A stretch of 64,000 nucleotides of DNA from Nocardia stercoris (lineage in GTDB: Bacteria > Actinomycetota > Actinomycetes > Mycobacteriales > Mycobacteriaceae). Shown in pieces: positions 27,648 through 36,223 of the stretch. A program made the position numbers and the translations under genes. The stretch lies in the NCBI RefSeq assembly GCF_003696265.1, contig NZ_RFFH01000001.1, forward strand, positions 496,001 to 560,000, given 5' to 3'. The stretch's first letter is position 1, and each line of letters begins with the position of its first letter. The notes under the pieces are model-generated. The model saw only the letters and a program-made list of their open reading frames with translations, had not been told where the DNA came from and ran no database searches.

Positions 27648-27902
27648 CTAGACGGAGCTGCGCGTGCGGGTGCGCGCGTTGCGGCGCTTGAGAGCGCGGC
27701 GTTCGTCTTCGCTCATACCGCCCCACACACCGGCATCCTGCCCGGACTTCAGGGCCCAGGACAGGCAGTCGGCGGTCACGGGGCATCGGGCGCAGACCAG
27801 CTTGGCATCGGCGATCTGCGCGAGCGCCGGACCACTGTTTCCCACCGGGAAGAACAGCTCGGGGTCCTCGTCACGACAGATGGCCTTGTGGCGCCAGTCC
27901 AT
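27648..27902 (-). CDS. whiB1: WhiB1 iron-sulphur transcription factor
   Basis: An 84-residue WhiB protein. The [4Fe-4S] ligands are C9, C37, C40 and C46. The GVWGG turn and the basic C-terminus (RRALKRRNARTRTRSS) bind DNA. WhiB1 is an essential NO-responsive regulator that pairs with the primary sigma factor in mycobacteria. ATG at 27902 gives MDWRHKAICRDEDPELF, the standard length; AGGAG precedes it. A perfect CRP-type site lies about 90 bases upstream, matching the known CRP control of whiB1 in M. tuberculosis. Confidence 0.96.
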   Translation of the reverse strand: MDWRHKAICRDEDPELFFPVGNSGPALAQIADAKLVCARCPVTADCLSWALKSGQDAGVWGGMSEDERRALKRRNARTRTRSSV

Positions 27903-27989
27903 TCCTCTGCTCCTTTGCATGGCGCCGCAGGGCGCCTCGGGTTTGTCGACCGTTCACTTGTGCGACTCGAATGTTTCCGCACGGTTGCT

Positions 27990-28005
27990 TGTGAATGCTT
28001 TCACG
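27990..28005. promoter_or_regulatory. CRP binding site upstream of whiB1
   Basis: TGTGA-ATGCTT-TCACG matches the CRP consensus TGTGA-N6-TCAC(A/G) at every conserved position, 88-103 bases before the whiB1 start. CRP regulation of whiB1 is established in M. tuberculosis. Confidence 0.8.
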
Positions 28006-28135
28006 AACACCGTAGATGTCAATAGGTTTCCGGTGCACCGTGGGGAAGCTCACGCTGTAAGACCCCTACCTAGGGGGCCCGCGTGGTCCTTTGTACTCGG
28101 TGCGCGCAGTTTTCGCAGCGCAACGATGATTCTTC

Positions 28136-29107
28136 TCAGATGTGTCCGGGCGAAACGGGCGGTGGGGCGACTACATCTAGCACCTTTGGCGCAATCGTGA
28201 AATCCACCACGTTGCGGCGGCCGATGAAGTCGCCATCGATTTGCAGGGCCGCCTCGACGTCGCTCTCGATCCGCACCGAGGTCACGTCGTCGACCCGGAA
28301 AATGTTGTCCGACTTGGGGTCCGCGTCGGGGCGCAGCATCTCGCGGACGGTGCGCGCGGTCGCCAGCACGCCCATGGTGCGCATGGCGAAGACTCCCAGG
28401 CCGGAATCGAAGGAAGTACCAGGATTGGTGTGAACGGGGGTTGCCCCCAGATAGGTCCACGGGTCGCTGTTGGTCACGAATGCGTAGTAGACGCCCGTCA
28501 CCGGATCGTGACCAGGAATGCGCACGGTAACCGACGGCGGCTTCCGGCGCGCGCGGAAGAACTCGCGAATGGTGGTTCTCACATACCGGCCGGGAGTTGC
28601 GGCGTGACCTTTCGCTCGACTGGTGTCGATTGCGCCACAAACTTCGGCATCCAGTCCGATACCGGCGCTGAATGTGAACCAGCGGTCCTCTGTGATCCCC
28701 AATCCAATCCTCCGGTCTTTCTCCGGCGGCCGGGCGGGGTCCAATAGGTCGAGCAACTGATTGGTCGCGAGTACCGGATCGGCGGCGATTCCCAGTGAGC
28801 GGGCGAACACGTTCGCCGAGCCGCCGGGAATGACCCCGAGCCGCGGTGTCCAGATCTGATCGTCGCCTACCTGCGGTAACGGCAGAAAACCGTTGATCGT
28901 CTCGTTGACCGTGCCGTCCCCGCCGTGGACCACGATCAGGTCCATCTCCTGGGTGCTCGCCCACTGTGCGAGCTCGGCGGCATGGCCGCGGTGCTGGGTA
29001 TGCGCGACCGTCAATTGGGTGCGACTCTCCAGCGCGTGCGCGAGCAGATCGCGAGTCGCCGGAGTAGTAGAGGTCGCATTGGGATTGACGATCAACAACG
29101 TCCGCAC
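28136..29107 (-). CDS. Diacylglycerol kinase-catalytic-domain lipid kinase
   Basis: A 323-residue protein with the DAGK/YegS-like fold. The nucleotide-binding motif is VVHGGDGTVNETINGFL and the glycine-rich GVIPGGSANVFARSLGI follows. The C-terminal domain holds the conserved FDSGLGVFAMR region and IDGDFIG. It phosphorylates a lipid such as diacylglycerol or a sphingosine-like substrate; the Rv3218 position in the block is conserved. GTG at 29107 is preceded by TAAACT at six bases, so the transcript is probably leaderless. A weak hairpin (CCCCTA-CC-TAGGGG, 28063-28076) lies downstream. Confidence 0.92.
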   Translation of the reverse strand: MRTLLIVNPNATSTTPATRDLLAHALESRTQLTVAHTQHRGHAAELAQWASTQEMDLIVVHGGDGTVNETINGFLPLPQVGDDQIWTPRLGVIPGGSANVFARSLGIAADPVLATNQLLDLLDPARPPEKDRRIGLGITEDRWFTFSAGIGLDAEVCGAIDTSRAKGHAATPGRYVRTTIREFFRARRKPPSVTVRIPGHDPVTGVYYAFVTNSDPWTYLGATPVHTNPGTSFDSGLGVFAMRTMGVLATARTVREMLRPDADPKSDNIFRVDDVTSVRIESDVEAALQIDGDFIGRRNVVDFTIAPKVLDVVAPPPVSPGHI

Positions 29108-29113
29108 GCGGCA

Positions 29114-29177
29114 AGTTTAGCTATTGCATTCCCGGTCCCGGCCCGCCCGGTTCCGGCCCGATCGACCGGCCTAAGCT
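29114..29177. promoter_or_regulatory. Divergent pair of leaderless promoters
   Basis: TAAACT (29114-29119, minus strand) and TAAGCT (29172-29177, plus strand) each lie exactly six bases from the GTG start of the divergent genes. This is the spacing expected when transcription starts at the start codon. Confidence 0.6.
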
Positions 29178-29183
29178 GATCGG

Positions 29184-29627
29184 GTGGTCGAGGACAGCTC
29201 CCAGCAGCAAGACGCGCGCGACGGCTCCGGCCGGGCGGCGCAGCCGCCGCAGACGGTTCGCGGCGCGGGAATCGTCGGCGCCGTCCAGGGCGGCCTGGGC
29301 GTGATCGTGGCGATCGTGCTCGTGGTGCGGGGTGCCATGGGCCGCGACAGCGCCGCCGGCGCCTTCGGCACCGCGGCCTGGTTCGCGATCCTCGCCGGCG
29401 CGCTGCTGGCCGCCGGCGTCGCGCTGCTGCGCGGCCGGCGCTGGGGCCGCGCGATCGTATTCATCGCGCAGGTCCTGCTGCTGCCGGTCTCCTGGTACAT
29501 GATCACCAGCCACCAGCCGCAGTACGGCATCCCGTTCGGCCTCAGCGCCCTGGCCGGGCTGGCCCTGCTGCTGGCGCCGCCGTCCTCGCGCTGGATGGCC
29601 GCCGGCTACGACACCGCGGAGTCCTAG
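29184..29627 (+). CDS. Rv3217c-like integral membrane protein
   Basis: A 147-residue protein with a polar N-terminus and four hydrophobic segments (IVGAVQGGLGVIVAIVLVV, TAAWFAILAGALLAAGVALL, AIVFIAQVLLLPVSWYMI, FGLSALAGLALLLAPPS). It occupies the Rv3217c slot of the conserved block. The GTG at 29184 directly follows a TAAGCT promoter element. Its TAG stop shares a CTAG with the stop of the convergent GNAT gene (4-base overlap). Function unknown. Confidence 0.85.
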   Translation: MVEDSSQQQDARDGSGRAAQPPQTVRGAGIVGAVQGGLGVIVAIVLVVRGAMGRDSAAGAFGTAAWFAILAGALLAAGVALLRGRRWGRAIVFIAQVLLLPVSWYMITSHQPQYGIPFGLSALAGLALLLAPPSSRWMAAGYDTAES

Positions 29628-30094
29628 CTCTTCGCGAGCGCGGTCAAGGCGTCGTCGGTCAGCCGGTAGGTCGTCCACTCGTCCTGTGGGCGCGCGCCCA
29701 GCGAGTCGTAGAACGTGATCGCCGGCTGGTTCCAGTTCAGGACCGACCACTCGACCCGGTGATAACCGGAGGCGACGGCCTCGCGCGCCAGTTCCACCAG
29801 TAGCGCCCGGCCGTGACCCCGGCCGCGCGCCGACGGCGTCACGTAGAGGTCCTCGAGATAGATCCCGTGCGTACCGCGCCAGGTCGAATAGTTCAGGAAC
29901 CAGATCGCGCAGCCCACCACGACGTCGTCCGCGGTCGCCACGTGCGCGTAGAGCGCCGGTGCCGGGCCGAACAGCGCCTCGTGCAACTGCCCGGTGGTCA
30001 GATGGCATTCGTCGGCGGCCCGCTCGTATTCGGCGAGATCGTGGACCAGCCCGACCATCGCGGCCACATCGCCGGGCTGCGCGCGGCGGATCAT
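29624..30094 (-). CDS. GNAT-family N-acetyltransferase
   Basis: A 156-residue acetyltransferase. Motif A is LEDLYVTPSARGRGHGRALLVELA, the acetyl-CoA pyrophosphate loop, followed by the late RVEWSVLNWNQPAITFYDSLGA. The LTTGQLHEALFGPAPALYAHVA segment is like diamine/spermidine acetyltransferases (SSAT type), so a small amine is a possible substrate. It occupies the Rv3216 position. The ATG overlaps the upstream phosphatase stop (ATGA), so the two are co-translated. Confidence 0.9.
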   Translation of the reverse strand: MIRRAQPGDVAAMVGLVHDLAEYERAADECHLTTGQLHEALFGPAPALYAHVATADDVVVGCAIWFLNYSTWRGTHGIYLEDLYVTPSARGRGHGRALLVELAREAVASGYHRVEWSVLNWNQPAITFYDSLGARPQDEWTTYRLTDDALTALAKS

Positions 30095-30696
30095 ACGGCG
30101 CCGTCCGCGGGAACGAGGTTGTGCGCCAGCAGCGTTCGTGCCTGATGATCGTAGCCGAGCACGCTGATCGCCCCGGTCGACAGGAAGAACCGGCGGCCCT
30201 CCCGCACATCGAACGCCGCCCAGCGGGCGATCAGCGCTCGGGAGAAGTGTCCGTGCCCGACCAGCACCACGTCCCGTTCGCGCAGCGCGCCCGACACCGA
30301 GTCCAGGACCCGGTCCGCTCGCACCTGCACCTGCGCCGCCGACTCACCGCCGGGTACCGGGGCGGTGAACACCGTCCAGCCCGGCGCGGTCTCGCGGATC
30401 TGCGGGGTGGTCAGGCCCTCGTAGTCGCCGTAGTCCCATTCGGCCAGGTCGGGATCGACGCGGGCCGCGGGCAGGCCGGCGAGTTTCGCGGTCTCGACCG
30501 CCCGGCGCATCGGGCTGGTCAGCACCAGCGGGTCGGACAGTTTCAGCCTGCGCAGCAGCGGTCCCGCGGCGCGCGCCTGCTCCTCGCCGAGCGTGGTGAG
30601 CGGAACGTCGGTGCGCCCGGTGTGTTTTCGCGCGCGCGACCACTCCGTTTCACCGTGTCGCAGCAATACCAGCCGATAGTCGTGATTCGAGCCCAT
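30091..30696 (-). CDS. Histidine phosphatase family protein (Rv3214/Gpm2-like)
   Basis: A 201-residue phosphoglycerate-mutase-fold phosphatase. The phosphorylated histidine is in LVLLRHGETEWS. The second catalytic region is LVGHGHFSRALIARW, and TSPMRRAVETAKLAG and EWDYGDYEGLT are family motifs. The M. tuberculosis counterpart Rv3214 was first called a mutase (Gpm2) but is an acid phosphatase, so phosphatase is preferred. First gene of the two-gene operon with the GNAT enzyme. CATGAT six bases upstream could be a leaderless -10. Confidence 0.9.
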   Translation of the reverse strand: MGSNHDYRLVLLRHGETEWSRARKHTGRTDVPLTTLGEEQARAAGPLLRRLKLSDPLVLTSPMRRAVETAKLAGLPAARVDPDLAEWDYGDYEGLTTPQIRETAPGWTVFTAPVPGGESAAQVQVRADRVLDSVSGALRERDVVLVGHGHFSRALIARWAAFDVREGRRFFLSTGAISVLGYDHQARTLLAHNLVPADGAV

Positions 30697-30765
30697 GCAC
30701 AGATCATGCCTGACCGGCCGGTTACCTCTCGGACGAACTGTGCTCGCCCGAGCCGAGGGGCGGGA

Positions 30766-31977
30766 CTACTCGCCGATCGCGTAGATGTTCCCGTCGCGCA
30801 GTTCCAGCACGGTCGCGCCCATGGCGAGCAGGGAGATCGCCTCACCGTGATAGTCGCTGCGGGCCAACGGAATCACTGACTGCTGGGCGCCGGTCGCCGG
30901 GTCGAGCACCGCGAGGCCCTCGGCCACCGGCAGCACCAGGTGCCCGGCCAGGATCGCGGGCGTGCCCAGCGCGCCCGCCGCCGTCCACTGCGGCTCGAAC
31001 GTGGTGGGCTGCAACGCGATCACGCTGTTGCCGGTGTACAGGGCCAGCGAGGTGTTGACCCGGACCACGCTCGCCGAGTCGGGCAGCGGCTGGCTCAGGC
31101 CGATCTGGGTCACCGGGTTGCCGTTGCCGTCGTAGACCGCGATCAGCGGCTGCGGACCGGGCAGGTACACCGCGACCCGGTTGTCGCCGGCGGCCAGGAT
31201 CCGGGCGCCCGGCTCGTTCGCGCCGGGCTCGGCGAGCACGTGCGTGCCGTACTCTTCCGGGACGGTGCTGTCCTTGGGCGCCGGATTGAGCATGGTCAGC
31301 CGGTCGGCGGGCTCATTGGGGCAGCGTTCGAGCACGGCGAGCCGGCCGCCGCCCAGTTGCGCCGACAGCAGTGTGCAGTCCTTGCGCGGCTGGGTGTGCG
31401 GATTGACCTTGGCGTCGACGTACCCGAATTCCAGGGTCCGGACCAGGTCCGACCGCCACACCTCGAGCCGGTCGGGCCCCTGCGACACGATGTAGGTGCC
31501 GTCGCCGGATTCGGCGACCTGCTTGTCCATGTAGCTCGACCGGGCGCCGCGGCGGGCGCCGGTGTCACCGGTCAGCTGGGTGGTCTGGCTGCATCCGCGC
31601 TGGTCACGATAGGTGGCGACCGTGGTGCTCCACTGGCTCTCGATCGCGCACAACGGCATGTCCCGCTGATACGTCCACAGCGGTTCGCCGGTGTGCGGGT
31701 CGCGCCCGGTGACGGTGCCGCCGGTGGCGGTCACGACCGCGCCACCGACCGCGAGCGGCCGCTCGGCTACCTCGTCGGGGGCGTGCCAGAGCTCGTGCAG
31801 CGCGGTGGGGACATGATCGGCCGCGGCGGCGGCGGGAACGGGCCGGGTCGCGGGCGAGGAGGTGGTACCCCGCGCATCGCTGATCGACCATACGACTAGC
31901 AGCGCGACCACCACAGCAACGGTGATCGCGACCGCGACAGAGATATCGGCGCGCGTCCGCCGCTCAGGTGCGAGCAC
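30766..31977 (-). CDS. Rv3212-like membrane-anchored beta-propeller protein
   Basis: A 403-residue protein with one N-terminal membrane segment (ISVAVAITVAVVVALLVVWSI) and an external PQQ-like propeller (repeats such as GGAVVTATGGTVTGRDPHTGEPLWTYQ and LAVLDPATGAQQSVIPL). Three to four cysteines in the outer part could form disulphides. It occupies the Rv3212 position in the conserved block. The GTG at 31977 is 7 bases from TACGCT, so it is probably leaderless. The biochemical role is unknown; propellers of this kind often mediate binding in the cell envelope. Confidence 0.85.
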   Translation of the reverse strand: MLAPERRTRADISVAVAITVAVVVALLVVWSISDARGTTSSPATRPVPAAAAADHVPTALHELWHAPDEVAERPLAVGGAVVTATGGTVTGRDPHTGEPLWTYQRDMPLCAIESQWSTTVATYRDQRGCSQTTQLTGDTGARRGARSSYMDKQVAESGDGTYIVSQGPDRLEVWRSDLVRTLEFGYVDAKVNPHTQPRKDCTLLSAQLGGGRLAVLERCPNEPADRLTMLNPAPKDSTVPEEYGTHVLAEPGANEPGARILAAGDNRVAVYLPGPQPLIAVYDGNGNPVTQIGLSQPLPDSASVVRVNTSLALYTGNSVIALQPTTFEPQWTAAGALGTPAILAGHLVLPVAEGLAVLDPATGAQQSVIPLARSDYHGEAISLLAMGATVLELRDGNIYAIGE

Positions 31978-32060
31978 GCAGGCGAGCGTACCGGGTGATT
32001 CCGCTCCCGGCAGGCACGGCTCCCGAATTGCCTCCGGCAGCGGCGAACTCCCCAGACGCG

Positions 32061-32094
32061 CGCACCGCCCGCGAAAAAGTTCGCGGGCGGTGCG
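32061..32094 (-). terminator. Hairpin terminator after the DEAD-box helicase gene
   Basis: A perfect 15-base-pair stem (32061-32075 with 32080-32094) with an AAAG loop, about 90 bases past the helicase stop and before the Rv3212-like gene. Confidence 0.85.
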
Positions 32095-32184
32095 TTCGCT
32101 GAAACCGGTGCGGCGGGCTACGACGTGCTACCCGGGCCTGCGCCGGGCCGCCTGCGTGGTCGCGCCGCGCGTCCGCCGAGCGGC

Positions 32185-33876
32185 TCAGGCCGTGGTCGAC
32201 GCCAGTTCCGGAGCAGACGTCCCCGAGTCGGCGGCCGGCTTGCGGCGCCGCCGGCGACGCGCCGGCTTGTCGGCCGCTTCGCTGTCCCCGGCCTCGGCGG
32301 CGGGGGCCGCCTCGGCTGCGGATTCGGTTGCCGCAGCGGCGGATTCGCCACCCGAGGCGCTCGACGCGGGCTTGCGCCGCCGCCGGCGGCGGGCCGGCTT
32401 GGGTGCGTCCTCGGCCGACGCCTCGGCGCCCGCCTCGGTGCCGGACTCGGCGGTCGTGGCCTCGGTAGCGGTCTCGTCGACCGGCTGACCACCACGGGTG
32501 CGGCGGCGGCTGCGGTTACGGCTGCGGGGCTCGCGCGGCTCCCGCTCGACCACGACCGCGTCGTCGTCGCGAGTCGGCTTGGTCTTCAGCTGCCCGGTCG
32601 CGCCCTCGGGAATGACGAGGTCGGAGTACAGGTGCGGGGACCGCGAGTAGGTCTCCACCGGCTCGGGCTTGCCGAGCTGCAGCGCGGAATCGATCGACTC
32701 CCACCGGTTCAGCTCGTCCCAGTCGACCAGGGTGACCGCGACACCGGTGCGGCCGGCGCGGCCGGTACGGCCGATCCGGTGCACGTAGGTCTTCTCGTCC
32801 TCCGGGCACTGGTAGTTGACGACGTGGGTGACGTCCTCGATGTCGATTCCGCGGGCGGCCACGTCGGTGGCGACCAGCACGTCGATCTTGCCCTTGCGGA
32901 ACTTGTCGAGCGCCTTCTCCCGCGCGATCTGGCCCAGGTCGCCGTGCACCGCGCCGACCGCGAAACCGCGTTCGGCCAGATCGTCGGCCACCTTCTGCGC
33001 GGTGCGCTTGGTGCGGGTGAAGATCATCGTCGCGCCCCGGCCCTCGGCCTGCAGGATCCGGGCGACGACCTCGCTCTTGTCCAAAGCGTGTGCGCGGTAG
33101 ACGAACTGGGTGGTGCGGTCGTGCACCGCCGAGTCGCCGGCCTCTTCGGCGCGGATGTGCGTCGGCTTGGTCAGGAACCGGCGGGCCAGCGTGATGATCG
33201 GACCCGGCATGGTGGCCGAGAACAGCAGCGTCTGGCGGCGGTCGGGGACCATGGTCAGGATGCGCTCGATGTCGGGCAGGAAGCCCAGGTCGAGCATCTC
33301 GTCGGCCTCGTCGAGCACCAGCACGCCGATCTTGCCCAGGATCAGGTGACCCTGCTCGGCCAGGTCCTGCAGCCGGCCCGGGGTGCCGACCACCACGTCG
33401 ACCCCGTCGCGCAGCGCGGCGATCTGGGTGTCGTAGGGCCGGCCGCCGTAGATGGCGGTGACGTTCAGCGGGCCGTTGCCGCCCTTCAGGTGCTTACCGG
33501 CGTTCACCAGGTCCTGGGTGACCTGCAGGCACAGCTCGCGGGTGGGGACGATGATCAGCGCGCGCGGGGTGCCGTCCAGCGGGGCGGTACCCGAGTCGGG
33601 GGAGGCCACCCGGTGCAGCAGTGGGACACCGAATCCGAAGGTCTTGCCCATACCGGTGCGGGCCTGACCGATGAGGTCCTCGCCGGCCAGTGCCAGCGGC
33701 AGGGTGAGTTCCTGAATGGCGAAAGTGCGTTCGATGCCGATCTCGGCGAGGGCGCGCACGATATCGGGGTGCACCCCCAATTCGGCGAAAGTCGGTGCGG
33801 TGTGGGTGGTGTCGAGTTCCGCGGTCAGCAGGGTGTCGGCAACACCGGGTTCGGGTTCTACAGTGATCTTGCTCAG
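32185..33876 (-). CDS. rhlE: DEAD-box RNA helicase (RhlE type)
   Basis: An ATP-dependent RNA helicase. Seen are the Q motif region (TFAELGVHPDIVRALAEIGIERTFAIQELTLP), motif I ARTGMGKT, PTRELC, DEAD in LVLDEADEMLD, SAT, and the C-terminal HRIGRTGRAG. The tail has two RRRRRRKP basic clusters separated by acidic Ala-rich stretches, suited to RNA binding. The first ATG/GTG/TTG in frame (TTG 33780) would remove the conserved Phe upstream of the Q motif. The CTG at 33876 with AGGAAGG 7 bases upstream gives 563 residues and is preferred. Confidence 0.92.
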   Translation of the reverse strand: MSKITVEPEPGVADTLLTAELDTTHTAPTFAELGVHPDIVRALAEIGIERTFAIQELTLPLALAGEDLIGQARTGMGKTFGFGVPLLHRVASPDSGTAPLDGTPRALIIVPTRELCLQVTQDLVNAGKHLKGGNGPLNVTAIYGGRPYDTQIAALRDGVDVVVGTPGRLQDLAEQGHLILGKIGVLVLDEADEMLDLGFLPDIERILTMVPDRRQTLLFSATMPGPIITLARRFLTKPTHIRAEEAGDSAVHDRTTQFVYRAHALDKSEVVARILQAEGRGATMIFTRTKRTAQKVADDLAERGFAVGAVHGDLGQIAREKALDKFRKGKIDVLVATDVAARGIDIEDVTHVVNYQCPEDEKTYVHRIGRTGRAGRTGVAVTLVDWDELNRWESIDSALQLGKPEPVETYSRSPHLYSDLVIPEGATGQLKTKPTRDDDAVVVEREPREPRSRNRSRRRTRGGQPVDETATEATTAESGTEAGAEASAEDAPKPARRRRRRKPASSASGGESAAAATESAAEAAPAAEAGDSEAADKPARRRRRRKPAADSGTSAPELASTTA

Positions 33877-34335
33877 GTTCGTGCCTTCCTCGTGGTTTCG
33901 CGATCACGCGCGCACGAGGCATTGGGACGTGGCCCGTAACCACTGCGGCCGCTGCGGGATACCCCTCGTTCGGGCATCGACCTGGCACGGCGCGGTGGTG
34001 GCGCGGATCCGGTGCGTGGCGCGGATCCGGTGCGCGCACATTTTCGGCGGACGACGACTGGTGCTTTCCCGGTGGATCCGGATGATTCCGGTCCGTTCGC
34101 CGACGGGTGCCGGCGGCGAGATACTCGTTGTCCACGGAGATTGTAGCGTGATGGCTGCTGGAAACCGATTTTCGGCCCGGGCAAACCCGCCGATATTCGC
34201 GATCGCCGAACTTTCGGGCGCGTGCGCGGGCTGTGGCGCACCGTAATTCACGCACGGCGGTACTCCGCGTCGGATGCGTCACATTCGGGACAGCGGGTGG
34301 TTCCCCGCAACTTACTCACGGGTTAGTTTGGTGCC
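33877..34335. promoter_or_regulatory. Long leader of the helicase gene and promoter of the hydrolase gene
   Basis: This 459-base region has no convincing gene. A TACAAT -10-like hexamer on the minus strand (34140-34145) would give the helicase mRNA a leader of roughly 250 bases, common for autoregulated DEAD-box helicase genes. The right end carries TAGTTT (34324-34329), the probable leaderless promoter of the rightward hydrolase gene. It also holds an 18-base tandem repeat. Confidence 0.5.
33999..34034. repeat. Tandem duplication of an 18-base unit
   Basis: TGGCGCGGATCCGGTGCG occurs twice without a gap (33999-34016, 34017-34034) inside the probable helicase leader. The unit itself contains the palindrome GGATCC. 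Confidence 0.85.
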
Positions 34336-35391
34336 GTGACGCTGACCGACACCGTAGCCGCCGCCGTCCGCAATGCCTGGTCACTGACCTTCGGCGACGG
34401 GATCGAGGCCCCCGAACCCGCCCCCTCGACCGTGGTGTGGGACGAGCCGCACCGTGTGCTGCGCCGGTACGACCACGACGGCCCGGCGACCGGTCCCGCG
34501 ACGCTGCTCGTGCCGCCGCTGGCCGCCCCCGCCACCTGCTACGACCTGCGCCCCGACCAGAGCCTGGCGCGCTTCCTGTGCGATACCGGCCGCAGCCCCT
34601 ACCTGGTCGACTACGGCGACATCACCTACGCCGACCGGCGGATGGGCTTCGAGGACTTCGTCGACGACATCGTGCCGGAGGCGATCCGCCGCGTATCGGC
34701 CGATCGCGGGGGAGCGGCGGTCGACCTGGTCGGCTGGTCGCTGGGCGGGGTGATCTCGCTGCTCACCGCGGCCGCGGACCCCACACTGCCGATCCGCTCG
34801 ATCATCGCGGTCGGGCCGCCGCTGGACTACGACCACATCTACTTCATGAACGAGCTGCGGCTCGCCACCAAGCTGACCGGCGGCCTGGGCACCTCGACAT
34901 TCATCCGTGCGGCCGGTGGTGTGCCCTCGACGCTGACCCGGGTCGCCTACCGGGTGATGTCGTGGGATCGCGAAGTCCGCCGGCCCTGGTTCGTCGCCTC
35001 CAACCTCGCCGACACCGCGACCCTCGCCCGCATGGAGACCGTCGACCGGTTCCAGAATCAGCTGCCCGGATACCCCGGCCGGTTCTACAACCAGCTGTTC
35101 CGGCGATTCATGATCGCCAACGACATCGGCCGCGGCGTCATCGAACTCGGGGACCGCAAGATCGCCCTGGCCGACATTTCGGTACCCGTCCTGCTGGTCG
35201 GCGGGCACAATGATGTCATCAGCCCCGCCGCTGCCGTCGAGGGTGGTCTACGGACCCTGACCGGATCCGTGGACCTGCGGTACGTCCGCGTCCCCGGTAG
35301 TCATCTCGGCATTCTGGCCGGCCCCGGAGCGCGCGACACCACCTGGCAGCACGTCGACACATTTCTGTCCGACGTGTCGCACCTGTCGTAG
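34336..35391 (+). CDS. PhaC-like alpha/beta hydrolase
   Basis: A 351-residue alpha/beta-hydrolase-fold protein. The nucleophile elbow is LVGWSLGGVISLL (Ser in GWSLGG). An Asp-containing VLLVGGHNDVISPA and a late His in GSHLGILAGPGA complete a likely triad. The start LVPPLAAPATCYDLRPDQSLARFL resembles the PhaC/polyhydroxyalkanoate synthase-like branch; the usual synthase cysteine is replaced by Ser, so an esterase or lipase is more likely. The GTG at 34336 is six bases from TAGTTT, suggesting a leaderless mRNA. Confidence 0.85.
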   Translation: MTLTDTVAAAVRNAWSLTFGDGIEAPEPAPSTVVWDEPHRVLRRYDHDGPATGPATLLVPPLAAPATCYDLRPDQSLARFLCDTGRSPYLVDYGDITYADRRMGFEDFVDDIVPEAIRRVSADRGGAAVDLVGWSLGGVISLLTAAADPTLPIRSIIAVGPPLDYDHIYFMNELRLATKLTGGLGTSTFIRAAGGVPSTLTRVAYRVMSWDREVRRPWFVASNLADTATLARMETVDRFQNQLPGYPGRFYNQLFRRFMIANDIGRGVIELGDRKIALADISVPVLLVGGHNDVISPAAAVEGGLRTLTGSVDLRYVRVPGSHLGILAGPGARDTTWQHVDTFLSDVSHLS

Positions 35392-35415
35392 GTTTCGAAG
35401 ATTAGGGTGAACAAC

Positions 35416-36129
35416 ATGGGAGCAACTACGTCCACCGACCTGGGCTTTTCGACCGAATCGACCGAATCGGGAGTGGGATATCGCATCCCCGCCGACCATC
35501 CTGGTGTGACGGACCTGTTCGCGGTCCTGGCCTACGGTGAGATCTCCGCCTTCTACCGCCTCGCCGAGGAGGCGCAGCTGTCGCCGAATCTGCACGGCAA
35601 GGTCGCGGTCGCCAAGATGGCGGCCGCCGAGCTGGCCCACTTCGAGACCCTGGAACGGGCGCTGCAGGACCGCGGCGCCGACGTCTACGGGGCGATGGCC
35701 CCCTTCGTGCGCCCGCTGGACGAGTACCACACCTCCACCAACCCGTCGACCTGGCTGGAGTCGATGGTGAAGTTCTACGTCGGTGACGGGATCGCCGCCG
35801 ACTTCTACTCGGTGCTCGCCGATTCGCTTGCGCCCGAGGTCGGTACGGTCGTGCGCGACGTACTGGCCGAGACCAGCCACTCCGAGTTCGTGATCGAGCA
35901 GGTGCGGCGCACCGTCGCGGTGAACCGTTCCGCGCGCGACCGGCTCACGCTGTGGGGCCGCCGGCTGCTCGGTGAGGCCATCACCCAGGCGCAGTACGTG
36001 ATGGCGCAGCGCGACAACCTGACCGAACTGGTCCTCACGGCGACCGGCGACCTCAACGGGGTGGCCAAGCTGTTCGATCACATGCAGGACAGTCACGGTG
36101 AACGCATGCGGGTGCTGGGACTCGGATAG
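35416..36129 (+). CDS. Ferritin-like fold protein (Rv3210c-like, MiaE-related)
   Basis: A 237-residue helical protein with spaced Glu and His residues (LAYGEISAFYRLAEEA, AAAELAHFETLERAL, DGIAADFYSVLAD, LAETSHSEFVIEQV) as in di-iron ferritin-like proteins and MiaE-type tRNA hydroxylases. It matches the Rv3210c family; whether it modifies tRNA is unproven. ATG at 35416 with AGGG upstream is chosen; GTG at 35407 is an alternative. It starts 24 bases after the hydrolase stop, and TCGTAGGTTTCG lies in that gap. Confidence 0.85.
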   Translation: MGATTSTDLGFSTESTESGVGYRIPADHPGVTDLFAVLAYGEISAFYRLAEEAQLSPNLHGKVAVAKMAAAELAHFETLERALQDRGADVYGAMAPFVRPLDEYHTSTNPSTWLESMVKFYVGDGIAADFYSVLADSLAPEVGTVVRDVLAETSHSEFVIEQVRRTVAVNRSARDRLTLWGRRLLGEAITQAQYVMAQRDNLTELVLTATGDLNGVAKLFDHMQDSHGERMRVLGLG

Positions 36130-36223
36130 CGTTGTTCGCTGCGGGCGCAGAATCTGCGTCACTGCGGTGCCGTGCCCTGGACTAGCCTGAGCACAACAGC
36201 ATTCGGACTTAGGAGGTTTGGCC

